Shown here in pieces: positions 19,391-27,714 of a DNA stretch of 60,056 bases (the stretch's first letter is position 1; every line of letters begins with the position of its first letter). Both the position numbers and the translations under genes were made by a program. Below the pieces are notes generated by a model that was not told the DNA's origin, searched no databases, and saw nothing but the letters and a program-made list of their open reading frames with translations. The stretch is from Allobosea sp. (lineage in GTDB: Bacteria > Pseudomonadota > Alphaproteobacteria > Rhizobiales > Beijerinckiaceae): the NCBI RefSeq assembly GCF_017308015.1, contig NZ_JAFKFW010000031.1:1-60056 (forward strand). Direction: 5' to 3'.

Positions 19391-19489
19391 AGGCTCATGG
19401 TTGGCGTGTTAGCGCCTTTGAGCCCGCAAGGCCAATGCCTTCGACCAGCCGGCTCTCATCCAATCATAGCGCGAGCCGCGGCTGCGGAT

Positions 19490-19642
19490 TTATTTTTCCT
19501 TGATCGACAGCCCGTTCTTGCCGACCGAGATTTCGACGCCGTCAGGCTGTTTCTTCTCCTGGTAAAGCGAATAGCTGGTCACCGCGAGGGCAGCGACGAG
19601 CACGACGACGAGGGCAAGCAGAAGATGACGCGAAGCAAGCAT
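19490..19642 (-). CDS. small single-span membrane protein
   Basis: A 50-residue product: a short basic N-terminus (MLASRH), one hydrophobic helix (LLLALVVVLVAALAV, residues 7-21), then a charged tail ending SVGKNGLSIKEK. An ATG at 19642 gives a normal N-in topology. The frame extends 11 codons further upstream without a better start. I do not recognise a named family; the tail sits in the periplasm if N-in holds. It lies alone between the aldehyde dehydrogenase and the PNPOx-like gene. Confidence 0.6.
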   Translation of the reverse strand: MLASRHLLLALVVVLVAALAVTSYSLYQEKKQPDGVEISVGKNGLSIKEK

Positions 19643-19813
19643 GAAAACCCCAGCTAGAAGGCGGCCGAACCGCAAGCCCGATCCAAACGCAGGACGAGCG
19701 GCGATGTTCCTTCATGGCTTCGGGAACGTTGCTTCCTACGCAGCGTTGGCATGGCGCGCCGGCATTCCCCAGCGAGCCGGAGCATGAGATGATCGTACCG
19801 GCAGGAGGTTGCC

Positions 19814-20302
19814 ATGCCAGACACCGAACTGCAGGATCGCATCTGGACCGCGCTGGCGGCCCATCCTGTCTACATGGTTTCGCTTGTCGTCGAAGGCGAT
19901 ATCAGGACACGGCCGATGTCCGGCCATCTCGATCGCGACCATCATCGCCTGCTCTTCATCACGCACCGGCACACCGGCATCGTCGGCGCCGCCCTGCGCT
20001 CGCCCTCCGCCAGCGTGGCGATCAGCCATGAAGATCGCAACTTCTACGCCGCCATCTCCTGCTCGGCTTCGGAAGTCCCGAGTCGCGAGGTGCTGCGACA
20101 GGTGTGGACGCCGATGGCGAGCGCCTGGTTCCCGAACGGTCCTGACGATCCGGATGCGACCCTGCTGGCACTGACGCCGACCTCGGCCGAAATCTGGGAC
20201 GGGCCATCGAGCAGCATGCTGGTGGCCTTCAAGCTGGCAACCGCCAAGATTCTCGGTCGCACGCCCGATCTCGGCGTCAACGCCACCATCGACATGCGCT
20301 GA
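19814..20302 (+). CDS. pyridoxamine 5'-phosphate oxidase family protein
   Basis: A 162-residue split-barrel flavin-binding protein resembling the general stress protein 26 group. Recognisable features are the N-terminal helix (LQDRIWTALAAHPVYMVS), RPMSGHLDRD, LFITHRHTG and VAISHEDRNFYAAISCSA. These proteins bind FMN or F420-like cofactors; most have no known reaction. ATG at 19814 with an AGGAGG ribosome-binding site upstream. It converges on the PAP2 gene (12 bases between stops). Confidence 0.82.
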   Translation: MPDTELQDRIWTALAAHPVYMVSLVVEGDIRTRPMSGHLDRDHHRLLFITHRHTGIVGAALRSPSASVAISHEDRNFYAAISCSASEVPSREVLRQVWTPMASAWFPNGPDDPDATLLALTPTSAEIWDGPSSSMLVAFKLATAKILGRTPDLGVNATIDMR

Positions 20303-20314
20303 GGCTGGGCCGGA

Positions 20315-20965
20315 TCAGGCCGGGTCGGATTCCGCCATCCTGCGGCCTAGCCAAGCCGTCGCGACGCTGGACCAGACGATACCCAGACACCAGCCGCCGA
20401 GGACGTCGGAGGGCCAGTGCACGCCGAGATAGATCCGGCTCAGCCCGACCAGCCCGACCACGATCACGGCCATCACCATGCAGAAGCGGGCGATATCCGC
20501 CCGCCGCGAGGCGAGACCGACGAAGCCGGCGATGGTCAGCAGCGTCACCGCCGAAAGGAAAGCATGGCCGCTCGGGAAGCTCGCGGTGAAGGTCAGTGCC
20601 GCATGCTCGACGATATCCGGCCGATTCCGCGCGATCACGATCTTCAGACCGGTGCTGGCCAGGAAAGCGGCGACGAGGCTGACGACCAGCCCGACCGCAA
20701 GGTAGCGGTAGCCGCAGAGCCAGAGTGCCAGCGTCGCTGTCAGCGCCATGAAGAACAGGCCCACGAAGCTGCCGAGCGCCGTCATGTCGCGCACGGCTTC
20801 CTGAAACCAGGCCGGCCCGAGCGGAACTGCGGGATTCCCCGCGTCGCGGAACAGCATGATCAGCGTGGTATCAAGGGAAAAGCTGCGCCCGGAGACGATC
20901 AGCAATGCGAGCCCGAGGAAGATCAGGGCGGCAGCAACGGGGACCAGGATACGAAGCTGGGGCAA
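20315..20965 (-). CDS. PAP2 family phosphatase
   Basis: A 216-residue integral membrane phosphatase. All three parts of the acid phosphatase signature are present: K-IVIARN-RP, then PSGH in FTASFPSGHAF, and SRIYLGVHWPSD at the C-terminal side. About six hydrophobic segments, with the active site expected on the periplasmic face. Such enzymes dephosphorylate phosphatidic acid, undecaprenyl pyrophosphate or similar lipids. Next to a diacylglycerol-kinase-like gene, 96 bases away on the same strand, a shared lipid-phosphate theme is possible. Confidence 0.92.
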   Translation of the reverse strand: MPQLRILVPVAAALIFLGLALLIVSGRSFSLDTTLIMLFRDAGNPAVPLGPAWFQEAVRDMTALGSFVGLFFMALTATLALWLCGYRYLAVGLVVSLVAAFLASTGLKIVIARNRPDIVEHAALTFTASFPSGHAFLSAVTLLTIAGFVGLASRRADIARFCMVMAVIVVGLVGLSRIYLGVHWPSDVLGGWCLGIVWSSVATAWLGRRMAESDPA

Positions 20966-21061
20966 GAAGAGAGGTCTCCGGGAGGGCTCGGACGGGAGAG
21001 ATTACCCGGCGATGGCCTGTATCGAACAGGCGGCGTTCTGCCGCCGTGCCTCATGACCTCG

Positions 21062-21961
21062 TCAGGCATTGACCGGGCGGGCGGCGATGACCCGCAGCGC
21101 CTTGGGCAACAGGCCGTAGCTCAGCGGCCCGGCCTTACGCTCGACCTCGCCATCGAAGGTGATGTGTCCGCGCCGCTTGTCACGCCGGATCAGCGTGACG
21201 GCATCGCCGGTGAAGGAGGTCAGGTTATGCGAGTTGCGCCAGTGGCCCGAGACGACAGACAAAGCCGCCTTGCAGCGCGAATAGAGTCCGCCAGCGTTCA
21301 GCACATGGACCTCGAAGACACCTTCATCGAGCCGGGGACGGCGCCAGTCAGCCCCCTCGAAGCAGTTCACCGTAACGAGGACGGCATCGGCTTCCACGAT
21401 GCGATGGTCGTCGCCGACCGTGACGTCGAGCATGACGGGGCGAGTGAACAGGATCGAGCGCATCGCGGCGATGCCGAAGGCGGCGGCGCGACTGAAGGGA
21501 AAACGGCGGCGCGCGTGTTCGCGCTCGCGCGCCATCAGACTGAAGAAGCCCATGCCGGACAGGGAATGAAACAGCCGGTCGTTGACCCGGCCGACATCCA
21601 TCTCGATCGGCTCGCCCCCGCACAGCGCAGCAACCTGCTGCTCCAGCGCGCCGAACAGTCCCAGATCGCGCCCGAGGACGTTCACCGTACCCATCGGCAG
21701 GATACCGATCGGTCGATCGGCCTGAATCAGAACCGGCAGGGCGCCGTTGATTGTTCCGTCGCCGCCGGCGAGAACCGGCACCGCATGGCGGTCCTCGATC
21801 GCAAGCGACAGGGCGTCGTCGATCTCCCGCGGCGGCACGAGATGCACGTCCGCGCCGCAACCATGGGTGGCGAAGGCGGCTTCCAGCCGCGCAGCGAAAG
21901 CATCCGCGCCTGCTTCGAGGACCGTTCCGGCTCGGGCGTTGACGACGATCGTGTAGCGCAT
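21062..21961 (-). CDS. diacylglycerol/lipid kinase family protein
   Basis: A 299-residue DAGK-catalytic-fold protein. The nucleotide-binding motif GGDGTING is at 66-73 and PMGTVNVL at 89-96, where most relatives read P-L-G-T-x-N. The N-terminus VNARAG matches the family opening NPxAG loosely. It should phosphorylate a lipid such as diacylglycerol or a sphingoid base at the inner membrane. Start at the ATG at 21961; the open frame continues upstream into the next gene but without family resemblance. The preceding gene ends 44 bases upstream on the same strand. Confidence 0.87.
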   Translation of the reverse strand: MRYTIVVNARAGTVLEAGADAFAARLEAAFATHGCGADVHLVPPREIDDALSLAIEDRHAVPVLAGGDGTINGALPVLIQADRPIGILPMGTVNVLGRDLGLFGALEQQVAALCGGEPIEMDVGRVNDRLFHSLSGMGFFSLMAREREHARRRFPFSRAAAFGIAAMRSILFTRPVMLDVTVGDDHRIVEADAVLVTVNCFEGADWRRPRLDEGVFEVHVLNAGGLYSRCKAALSVVSGHWRNSHNLTSFTGDAVTLIRRDKRRGHITFDGEVERKAGPLSYGLLPKALRVIAARPVNA

Positions 21962-22005
21962 GGTGCTGGGGTAGATGGGTGGCGCTCGACCATGCGCAAG
22001 AGCGC

Positions 22006-22893
22006 TTACGCAGCGGCCGGGCGGGCGTCGAACTGTTCCGGCATCCGTGCCATCAGCGGCATCGACACGTCCTCGACCTCCTCGGTGACGACCTCGAAGC
22101 GCTGCAGCGTATGTGCCCCGAAAGAACTGATCATCGCGACGTCGGTCGCGTCGCGGCCGCGCGCGATCACGACGCGGCCGATGCGCGGCTCGTTGTGCCG
22201 GGCATCGAACGTGTACCAGCGTCCGCCGAGGAAAACCTCGAACCAGGCGTTGAAATCCATCGGCGCGGGATTGGCCGGTACACCGATATCGCCGAGATAG
22301 CCGTTGCAATAGCGCGCCGGAATATTCATGCAGCGGCAGAGCGCGACCGCGAGATGCGCGAAGTCGCGGCAGACGCCGACCCGCTCCTCGAAGGCTTCGG
22401 CGGCGGTACGGGTATTGCGGGCGAAATGATAGCCGAACGTCAGGTGATTATGGACGAAATCGACGATTGCCTGCACCCGCGACCAGCCGGGCTGGACCTG
22501 CCCGAACAGGCTCCAAGCCTGATCATAGAGCTTGTCGGTCTCGCAATAACGGCTGCCCAGGAGATAGACGAGCGCTGTCTCCGGCAGGCGCGCCGGAGCA
22601 ATCTCGCGTGCGGCTGTATTGATGATATCGGGCTCGCCGGAATCATGGACGACGCCTTCCGATTCCAGACGGATGCCGCCAGGCGGCGCGATCATGCGGC
22701 GGCGGATATTGCCGAAGGAGTCGAGGTCCTGCGTCACGGCGATCCGCAGGGCGGGATCGGCCAGCGCGGTCAGCTTCATCTCGTCCGGCGTCGTCAGATC
22801 GTGCCGGCGCGACGGATGCACGTCAAGCAGCGTGATCAGGGGCATGTCATGGGCACAGACCAGCTCGATCCGATAGCCGTAGCGGATGCGCAT
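22006..22893 (-). CDS. transglutaminase-like protein with substituted His
   Basis: A 295-residue protein with a beta-rich N-terminal half and a papain-like transglutaminase core. C175 is in VGVCRDFAH and the expected Asp is D230 in YTFDARH. The position of the catalytic His in the usual D-x-HAW motif reads Asn: DFNAWFEV, N215, codon AAC. If the sequence is right, catalysis is doubtful. Start at 22893 with AGGAG upstream. It belongs to a different subfamily from the two transglutaminases at 10.7-17.5 kb and is followed 44 bases later by the lipid kinase gene. Confidence 0.85.
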   Translation of the reverse strand: MRIRYGYRIELVCAHDMPLITLLDVHPSRRHDLTTPDEMKLTALADPALRIAVTQDLDSFGNIRRRMIAPPGGIRLESEGVVHDSGEPDIINTAAREIAPARLPETALVYLLGSRYCETDKLYDQAWSLFGQVQPGWSRVQAIVDFVHNHLTFGYHFARNTRTAAEAFEERVGVCRDFAHLAVALCRCMNIPARYCNGYLGDIGVPANPAPMDFNAWFEVFLGGRWYTFDARHNEPRIGRVVIARGRDATDVAMISSFGAHTLQRFEVVTEEVEDVSMPLMARMPEQFDARPAAA

Positions 22894-23065
22894 CTCGTCT
22901 TCTCCTGATGTGAGGGCAGAGACCGCCGCGGCCATGCGAGCTTATTGCTGCGGATCATCCTGCGTCTAAATTCTCTACCAATTAGACGCGCGAAGAGGCT
23001 TCGCTGTTCCGAGGATCGACGAAAAATGCTCGATCAGCCACGAAACCTGGGCATTTTGCGCAAAT

Positions 23066-23101
23066 CCCAAAAAAGAAGATGCGGGCCTTTCGGCCCGCAT
23101 C
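23066..23101 (-). terminator. Rho-independent terminator for the PRC-barrel gene
   Basis: GATGCGGGCC (23078-23087) and its exact complement (23092-23101) form a 10-bp stem around a TTTC loop. On the minus strand the stem is followed by TTCTTTTTT. This is a textbook intrinsic terminator reading leftward, about 160 bases after the PRC-barrel stop. Confidence 0.88.
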
Positions 23102-23156
23102 CCGCCGCCACGACGGTTCGGCTGGGGGGATAGCAACCGCCGCGACCTGCGCCCTG

Positions 23157-23190
23157 ATCGTTTCCGCATTCCCCGAAACGTGGAAACGAT
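23157..23190. repeat. inverted repeat ATCGTTTCC / GGAAACGAT
   Basis: A 9-bp perfect inverted repeat (23157-23165, 23182-23190) with a further GAAACG inside the 16-base spacer, which can pair alternatively with CGTTTC. It lies between the PRC-barrel stop and its terminator. It could be part of the 3' UTR structure or a protein-binding site; no T-run follows. Confidence 0.5.
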
Positions 23191-23259
23191 TCTAATCCTG
23201 GACTTATTGCGCTTTCTTCGCGCGAACCGGCATCCGCTTCGCTTGGAAGCGCCTCGCCA

Positions 23260-23643
23260 CTACATCATCCAGTAGGGCATCGTGCCGTAGTAATCATGGA
23301 CACGCTTGCCATAAGCCTTGTCGTCCCAGTCCGGCTCGCCTTCGCTGTCGTACATCGGCGCCGCCTCGAGCTGCTCCTTGGTCAGCGGCACGACATAGCC
23401 GCCGCGCTGCGTATCGTAGTCGAGCACGCTCCACGGGATCGGGTGGTATTTCTCGCCCAATCCGAGGAAACCGCCGAAAGACATGATCGCGTAGGCGACC
23501 TTCCCCGTCAGCTTGTCGAGCATCACGTCGTAGATCTCGCCGAGATGGTCGCCCGCGGTATTGTAGACATCCGTCCCGGCAACACGGGCCCCTGCGATCA
23601 GCGGATTGGCGGTCGTGACGGTAGTCGTGTGAACGTCGGTCAT
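23260..23643 (-). CDS. PRC-barrel domain protein
   Basis: A 127-residue protein with one PRC-barrel (about residues 17-95), recognisable by VAGTDVYNTAGDHLGEI and KVAYAIMSFGGFLGLG followed by HPIPWSVL. This architecture, widespread in Hyphomicrobiales, is stress-associated, though no reaction is known. The C-terminus is rich in Tyr, Asp and Met. Strong GGGGGAAG ribosome-binding site. Monocistronic, with a terminator at 23066-23101. Confidence 0.9.
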   Translation of the reverse strand: MTDVHTTTVTTANPLIAGARVAGTDVYNTAGDHLGEIYDVMLDKLTGKVAYAIMSFGGFLGLGEKYHPIPWSVLDYDTQRGGYVVPLTKEQLEAAPMYDSEGEPDWDDKAYGKRVHDYYGTMPYWMM

Positions 23644-23898
23644 CGTCTTCCCCCTTGTGTCGCGATGGGATGCCGGAGACTGCGCCCTCCGGCGGGGCTT
23701 GCCTCACCAACCGGCGCTGCTGCCATAGGTTCCGGCGCGGTCGCTAAATTTTGCGGCCTTCGTGCGAACACAAAACTCGTCTCCAAAGCTCAAGACCCAT
23801 GGGCGAGGCCAATGGCCGTTTGCTGCCCGGCGGAACCTTCGTCGCCCGACACTGTTTGGTGCTTCGAGCGACCCATCATCTCACGGAGGAGAGAGATC

Positions 23899-24165
23899 AT
23901 GATAATCAAGAAGCTGCTGCTCGTCGCGGCGCTGGGCGCCACCCTGGGCGCCTGTACGGCCCGCGAGCAAAATGCCGGCACGGGCGCGCTGATCGGCGCG
24001 GGCGCCGGCGCCATCATCGGCGGGGCGGCCACGGGACGCGCGGGCGGCGCGCTGGCGGGTGCGGCCATCGGCGGCGCGAGCGGCGCGATCATCGGCGGCG
24101 CGGCGACGCCCCAGCGCTGCTACGGGCGCGACGAATGGGGACGCCGCGTGGTCTACGACTGCTGA
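23899..24165 (+). CDS. glycine-zipper outer-membrane lipoprotein
   Basis: An 88-residue small lipoprotein. The signal sequence ends in the lipobox LGAC (Cys19), followed by a Gly/Ala-rich double glycine-zipper (ALIGAGAGAIIGGAATG, repeated as AAIGGASGAIIGGAA), and ends with a short tail carrying two cysteines (RCYGRDEWG...YDC). Such 17-kDa-antigen-like proteins sit in the outer membrane. ATG at 23899 with GGAGGAGA upstream. The upstream 255-bp gap holds its promoter and nothing else I recognise. An intrinsic terminator follows 20 bases after the stop. Confidence 0.85.
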   Translation: MIIKKLLLVAALGATLGACTAREQNAGTGALIGAGAGAIIGGAATGRAGGALAGAAIGGASGAIIGGAATPQRCYGRDEWGRRVVYDC

Positions 24166-24185
24166 GGCAGCATTATTTCAAGGAA

Positions 24186-24213
24186 GGCCCGCCCGACCGG
24201 CGGGCCTTTTTTT
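24186..24213 (+). terminator. Rho-independent terminator after the lipoprotein gene
   Basis: GGCCCGCC (24186-24193) pairs with GGCGGGCC (24199-24206) around a 5-base loop and is followed by seven T residues. It ends the lipoprotein transcript and separates it from the convergent hutC. Confidence 0.92.
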
Positions 24214-24238
24214 GTACGGAACGAGGGACGTCCCGGTC

Positions 24239-24988
24239 TCAGGCCGCCCCATAGGGACCGAAGCGCCCCACAAAACGATGCCGGAAACCGGGATAGAGCA
24301 GACGTACGGCCGTCACCGGCTGCGAGTGGTTCCAGGTCCGGCGCTCAACGAGCAGGCAGGGCTCGCCGACCGCGATGTCGAGCAAGGCCGCCTGCTCCTC
24401 TCCCGCCCCGATCGCGCTGATCGCATGCTCGGCCTGCGACCAGAGGCTGTGCTGCAGCAGCCAGTCGCCCGGCGGGGTCTCGGCAAAATCCTCACCCGCC
24501 AGACCGGTTGCGCCGGCCGCGTGGATGACCCGCTCTTCCAGAACATGCGGCCTGCCATCGGCGCGGTGCAGGACAAGGAGATGAGCGATCCTGTCGGAAC
24601 GCTTCAGGCCAAACAGCTCGGCGACCTCCGGCGAAGGCCGGCCATCGGTACGCGCCAGCACCTCATAGGCATAAGCCTGACCGAGCTGGCGCACTTCTTC
24701 CGGGATCGACAGGATGTCGAGCATGGCGTGGCTCGCCGGTGGCGTCGCGACCACGGTGCCCGAACGGCGGCGGCGGATGATCAGGCCCTCGCGCGCAAGC
24801 TGGACGAGCGCGCGATGCACGGTCATGCGGGACGCGCCAAGCTGCTCCATCAGTGCGTGCTCAGGCGGCACGCTCGTGCCCGGCTGCCACTCTCCGCTGA
24901 CGACGAGATCGCGGATCGCCCGCCGGATCTGGTCATAGACCGGCCCGGCGCCGTCCAGTTTCACCGCGTCGAGCCGGGTTTCCGTCAT
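24239..24988 (-). CDS. hutC: histidine utilization repressor, GntR family
   Basis: A 249-residue GntR/HutC-type regulator. The N-terminal winged helix (residues about 15-80) has the standard PPEHALMEQLGASRMTVHRAL recognition segment cut by me here to PPEHALMEQLG plus SRMTVHRAL. The C-terminal UTRA domain senses the effector, urocanate in known HutC proteins. It lies 12 bases after hutF in the same transcript. Expected operators are the TTGCATATGCAA palindromes at 26399, 26425 and 39427. Confidence 0.93.
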   Translation of the reverse strand: MTETRLDAVKLDGAGPVYDQIRRAIRDLVVSGEWQPGTSVPPEHALMEQLGASRMTVHRALVQLAREGLIIRRRRSGTVVATPPASHAMLDILSIPEEVRQLGQAYAYEVLARTDGRPSPEVAELFGLKRSDRIAHLLVLHRADGRPHVLEERVIHAAGATGLAGEDFAETPPGDWLLQHSLWSQAEHAISAIGAGEEQAALLDIAVGEPCLLVERRTWNHSQPVTAVRLLYPGFRHRFVGRFGPYGAA

Positions 24989-25000
24989 CGTCGTTCCTGG

Positions 25001-26368
25001 TTATTCCGTTGCGAGCAGGCGTCGCATCACGCCGGCGAAACGCGCGCGCACCGAATCGCGGGCGACATGCCGCCCCTCGGCCACCACCCTCCTGCCACCG
25101 ACGACGACATCGCGCAAAGGCATGGCGTTGGCGGCGAAGATCGCGCTGTCGACAGCCTCGGCGCCGGAGCGACCGACAAGAGCCGGATGGTCGGTGTCGA
25201 GCGTGATGAAATCGGCGCGATGGCCGGGCGCGATGGCGCCGATGGCACGGCCGCAGGCGCGCGCACCACCGGCACAGGCCGCCTGCCAGAGCGCGAGGCC
25301 GGTCGAGGCCTTCTCCTCCGCGAAGAGCGCGCGGCGGCGGTCGCGCAGGCGCTGCGAATATTCGAGCTGGCGCAGCTCCGAACCGGCATCGATCTGGATG
25401 TTGGAATCGCTGCCGACGCCATAGGCGCCGCCGGCCTGCGCGTAGCGGATGCCGGCGAAGATGCCGTCGCCGAGGCTGGATTCGGTGATCGGGCACAGGC
25501 CCGCGACCGCGCCGCTGCGGGCGATACCGTCGCGCTCGGCATCGCTCAGATGCGTCGCGTGGATCAGGCACCAGCGCCGGTCGAGCGGGATCGTGTCCAT
25601 CAGCAGTTCGACCGGACGCTTGCCGGTGATCTTCAGGCTGGCCTCGACCTCCGGCACCTGCTCGGCGACATGGATATGGACCGGATCGTTCGGGCGCAGC
25701 GCCGAGACCCACCCGAGATCATCGAGCGCGACCGCGCGCAATGAATGCGGGGCCACGCCGAGCCGCGCATCCGGCAAATCGCGGATCGCTGCGAGGCTGC
25801 CTTCGAGCAGGCGTTGATAGGCCTCGCGCTCGTTGACGAAGCGGCGCTGACCATGGACCGAAGGTGCCTGGCCGAAATTGCCGAAGCGATAGAGCACCGG
25901 GAGAAGCGTGAGGCCAAGACCCGCTTCCTGCGCGGCCGATGCGATCGCCTGCCCCATCGTCGCGATGTTGGCGTAGGCGCGGCCGTCCTTGTCGTGATGG
26001 AGATAGTGGAATTCGGCGAGCGCGGTGAAGCCGCCCTCCAGCATCTCGACGAAAGCCTGCGCGGCGATGGCCTGCACGTCATCGGGATCGAGCCTGTCGA
26101 GGAAGCGGTACATCACCTCGCGCCAGGTCCAGAAGGAATCCTCCGGCGCGCCGCGACGCTCGGAGAGGCCCGCCATGCCGCGCTGGAAGGCATGGCTGTG
26201 CAGGTTCGGCATGCCCGGCAGCGCGATACCTGAGAAGCAGCTCTGATCCCCGGCTGGCTTCACCCCTGTCTCGACGGATGTGATCGTGCCGTCGGCAACG
26301 GTCAGCTTCACATCGCTGGCAAAACCTTCGGGCAGAAGGGCCTCGGCCAGATGCAGGGTCTCGGTCAC
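25001..26368 (-). CDS. hutF: formimidoylglutamate deiminase
   Basis: A 455-residue amidohydrolase converting N-formimidoyl-L-glutamate to N-formyl-L-glutamate and ammonia, step four of the five-step histidine pathway. Metal-binding H57 and H59 are in NLHSHAFQ. Further ligands sit in HIHVAEQ, LIHATHL and the late SDSNIQID aspartate segment. It begins with GTG at 26368 after GGAG. First gene of the minus-strand hutFC unit, starting from the operator region shared with hutI. Confidence 0.93.
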   Translation of the reverse strand: MTETLHLAEALLPEGFASDVKLTVADGTITSVETGVKPAGDQSCFSGIALPGMPNLHSHAFQRGMAGLSERRGAPEDSFWTWREVMYRFLDRLDPDDVQAIAAQAFVEMLEGGFTALAEFHYLHHDKDGRAYANIATMGQAIASAAQEAGLGLTLLPVLYRFGNFGQAPSVHGQRRFVNEREAYQRLLEGSLAAIRDLPDARLGVAPHSLRAVALDDLGWVSALRPNDPVHIHVAEQVPEVEASLKITGKRPVELLMDTIPLDRRWCLIHATHLSDAERDGIARSGAVAGLCPITESSLGDGIFAGIRYAQAGGAYGVGSDSNIQIDAGSELRQLEYSQRLRDRRRALFAEEKASTGLALWQAACAGGARACGRAIGAIAPGHRADFITLDTDHPALVGRSGAEAVDSAIFAANAMPLRDVVVGGRRVVAEGRHVARDSVRARFAGVMRRLLATE

Positions 26369-26398
26369 CGCTTCGCTCCGTCACTCGCTAGCGCTCAA

Positions 26399-26410
26399 TT
26401 GCATATGCAA
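26399..26410. promoter_or_regulatory. hut operator box 1 (TTGCATATGCAA)
   Basis: A perfect 12-bp palindrome, 31 bases upstream of the hutF start codon and next to box 2 (centres 26 bp apart). Identical to two other copies in the window. Inferred HutC binding site because it lies between the divergent hut units and HutC is encoded in one of them. The core differs from the operator reported for Pseudomonas HutC. Confidence 0.75.
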
Positions 26411-26418
26411 ATAGCACT

Positions 26419-26447
26419 TGCCAATTGCATATGCAATTGACTAGCAT
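26419..26447 (+). promoter_or_regulatory. candidate sigma-70 promoter of the hutIHGUD operon
   Basis: TTGCCA (26419-26424), a 17-bp spacer and TAGCAT (26442-26447). The spacer contains operator box 2, so repressor bound there would block RNA polymerase. Transcription would begin near 26454, leaving about 28 bases before the GTG start. Prediction from sequence only. Confidence 0.55.
26425..26436. promoter_or_regulatory. hut operator box 2 (TTGCATATGCAA)
   Basis: Perfect 12-bp palindrome, extended to an 18-bp perfect palindrome CAATTGCATATGCAATTG at 26422-26439. It occupies the spacer between the candidate -35 and -10 of the hutI promoter. Confidence 0.78.
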
Positions 26448-26481
26448 GGCTTCACATCAAAGAGTAGCGGGAGGACGCACG

Positions 26482-27714
26482 GTGGCGAAAGCGCCTGGTG
26501 AAACGGTTGTCTGCGACAAGCTCTGGACGAATGCGCGGCTGGCGACGATGTCGGCTGTGGTCGATGCACCCTACGGCGCGGTCCTTGATGGCGTGATCGC
26601 CGCCCGCGAAGGACGCATCGTCCATGTCGGGCCGCGCAGCACGGCGCCCGCTTTCCAGGCTGCCGAGACCATCGATTGCGCGGGGCGCTGGATCACGCCG
26701 GGCCTGATCGATTGCCACACCCATCTCGTCTATGGCGGCGACCGGGCGCATGAGTTCGAGCTCCGCCTGCAGGGCGCGACCTATGAGGAGATCGCGCGGG
26801 CCGATGGCGGCATCCTCTCCACCGTCAGGGCAACGCGCGAGGCGAGCGAGGACACGCTCTTCGCCTCCGCCGATAAACGCCTCGCCGCGCTGATCGCCGA
26901 GGGCGTCACCACCGTCGAGATCAAGTCCGGCTACGGGCTGGAGCAGCAGGCGGAGCTGAAACAGCTTCGTGTCGCGCGGCGGATCGGCCGCGAACGGCCG
27001 GTCACCGTGCGCACCACCTTCCTCGGAGCCCATGCCGTGCCGCCGGAGTACAAGGGCCGTTCGGGCGATTACACAGCCCTCGTCGCCGGACCATTGCTCG
27101 ATGCCGTCGCGGCCGAGGGGCTGGCAGACGCCGTCGACGTCTTCTGCGAGGGCATCGCCTTCTCGCGGGATGAGACGAAAGCCGTGTTCGAGGCCACCAA
27201 GGCCAAGGGCCTCGCGATCAAGATCCATGCCGAGCAGCTCTCCAACCTGCATGGCGCCAAGCTCGCGGCCGAAATGGGCGCGCTGTCCGCCGACCATCTC
27301 GAATATCTCGACGAGGACGGCGTCATCGCCATGGCCAAGGCCGGCACGGTCGCGGTCGTGCTGCCCGGCGCTTTCTATTTCCTGCGCGAGACGCAGAAGC
27401 CGCCGATCGAATTGCTGCGCAAGCACGGCGCCGCGATCGCGCTCGCGACCGACGCCAATCCCGGCTCCTCGCCGCTGACCTCGCCTCTGCTCGTGCTCAA
27501 CATGGCCTGCACGCTCTTCCGGATGACGCCGGAAGAGGCGCTCGCCGGCCTCACCCGCCATGCCGCGACCGCGCTCGGCCTCCAGGACGAGGTCGGCACG
27601 CTCGAATCCGGCAAGCGCTGCGATCTCGCGATCTGGGAGATCGAGCGCCCCGCCGAACTCGCCTACCGCATCGGTTTCAATCCCCTTCACACCCGCATCT
27701 GGAACGGACAATGA
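26482..27714 (+). CDS. hutI: imidazolonepropionase
   Basis: A 410-residue amidohydrolase hydrolysing 4-imidazolone-5-propionate to N-formimidoyl-L-glutamate. Metal ligands H79 and H81 are in [12 protein letters not shown]; the second-half ligands are in [15 protein letters not shown] and [10 protein letters not shown] place the start at GTG 26482, preceded by GGGAGGA. The open frame begins 19 codons earlier at a TTG inside operator box 2, which is unlikely to be translated. The stop overlaps the ATG of hutH (ATGA). Confidence 0.95.
   Translation: MAKAPGETVVCDKLWTNARLATMSAVVDAPYGAVLDGVIAAREGRIVHVGPRSTAPAFQAAETIDCAGRWITPGLIDCHTHLVYGGDRAHEFELRLQGATYEEIARADGGILSTVRATREASEDTLFASADKRLAALIAEGVTTVEIKSGYGLEQQAELKQLRVARRIGRERPVTVRTTFLGAHAVPPEYKGRSGDYTALVAGPLLDAVAAEGLADAVDVFCEGIAFSRDETKAVFEATKAKGLAIKIHAEQLSNLHGAKLAAEMGALSADHLEYLDEDGVIAMAKAGTVAVVLPGAFYFLRETQKPPIELLRKHGAAIALATDANPGSSPLTSPLLVLNMACTLFRMTPEEALAGLTRHAATALGLQDEVGTLESGKRCDLAIWEIERPAELAYRIGFNPLHTRIWNGQ

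Larger units (their letters stand above)
22894..23259. other. 366-bp intergenic region
   Basis: Upstream region of the transglutaminase-like gene and downstream region of the PRC-barrel gene, both on the minus strand. It contains an AT-richer segment (22940-23050) likely to hold the transglutaminase promoter, a minus-strand terminator (23066-23101) and a 9-bp inverted repeat (23157-23190). A 62-codon open frame at 22945-23133 on the plus strand runs through the terminator and is not credible as a gene. Confidence 0.6.

Noticed and set aside
17834-19657. 607-codon plus-strand open frame opposite the aldehyde dehydrogenase gene
   Set aside because: The minus-strand product has full aldehyde dehydrogenase motifs; this frame has none.
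22945-23133. Possible 62-residue gene on the plus strand
   Set aside because: It reads across a strong minus-strand terminator, has no ribosome-binding site and no recognisable product.
26425-26481. Upstream extension of hutI by 19 codons from a TTG
   Set aside because: It begins inside operator box 2 and upstream of the predicted transcription start; GTG at 26482 has a good ribosome-binding site.
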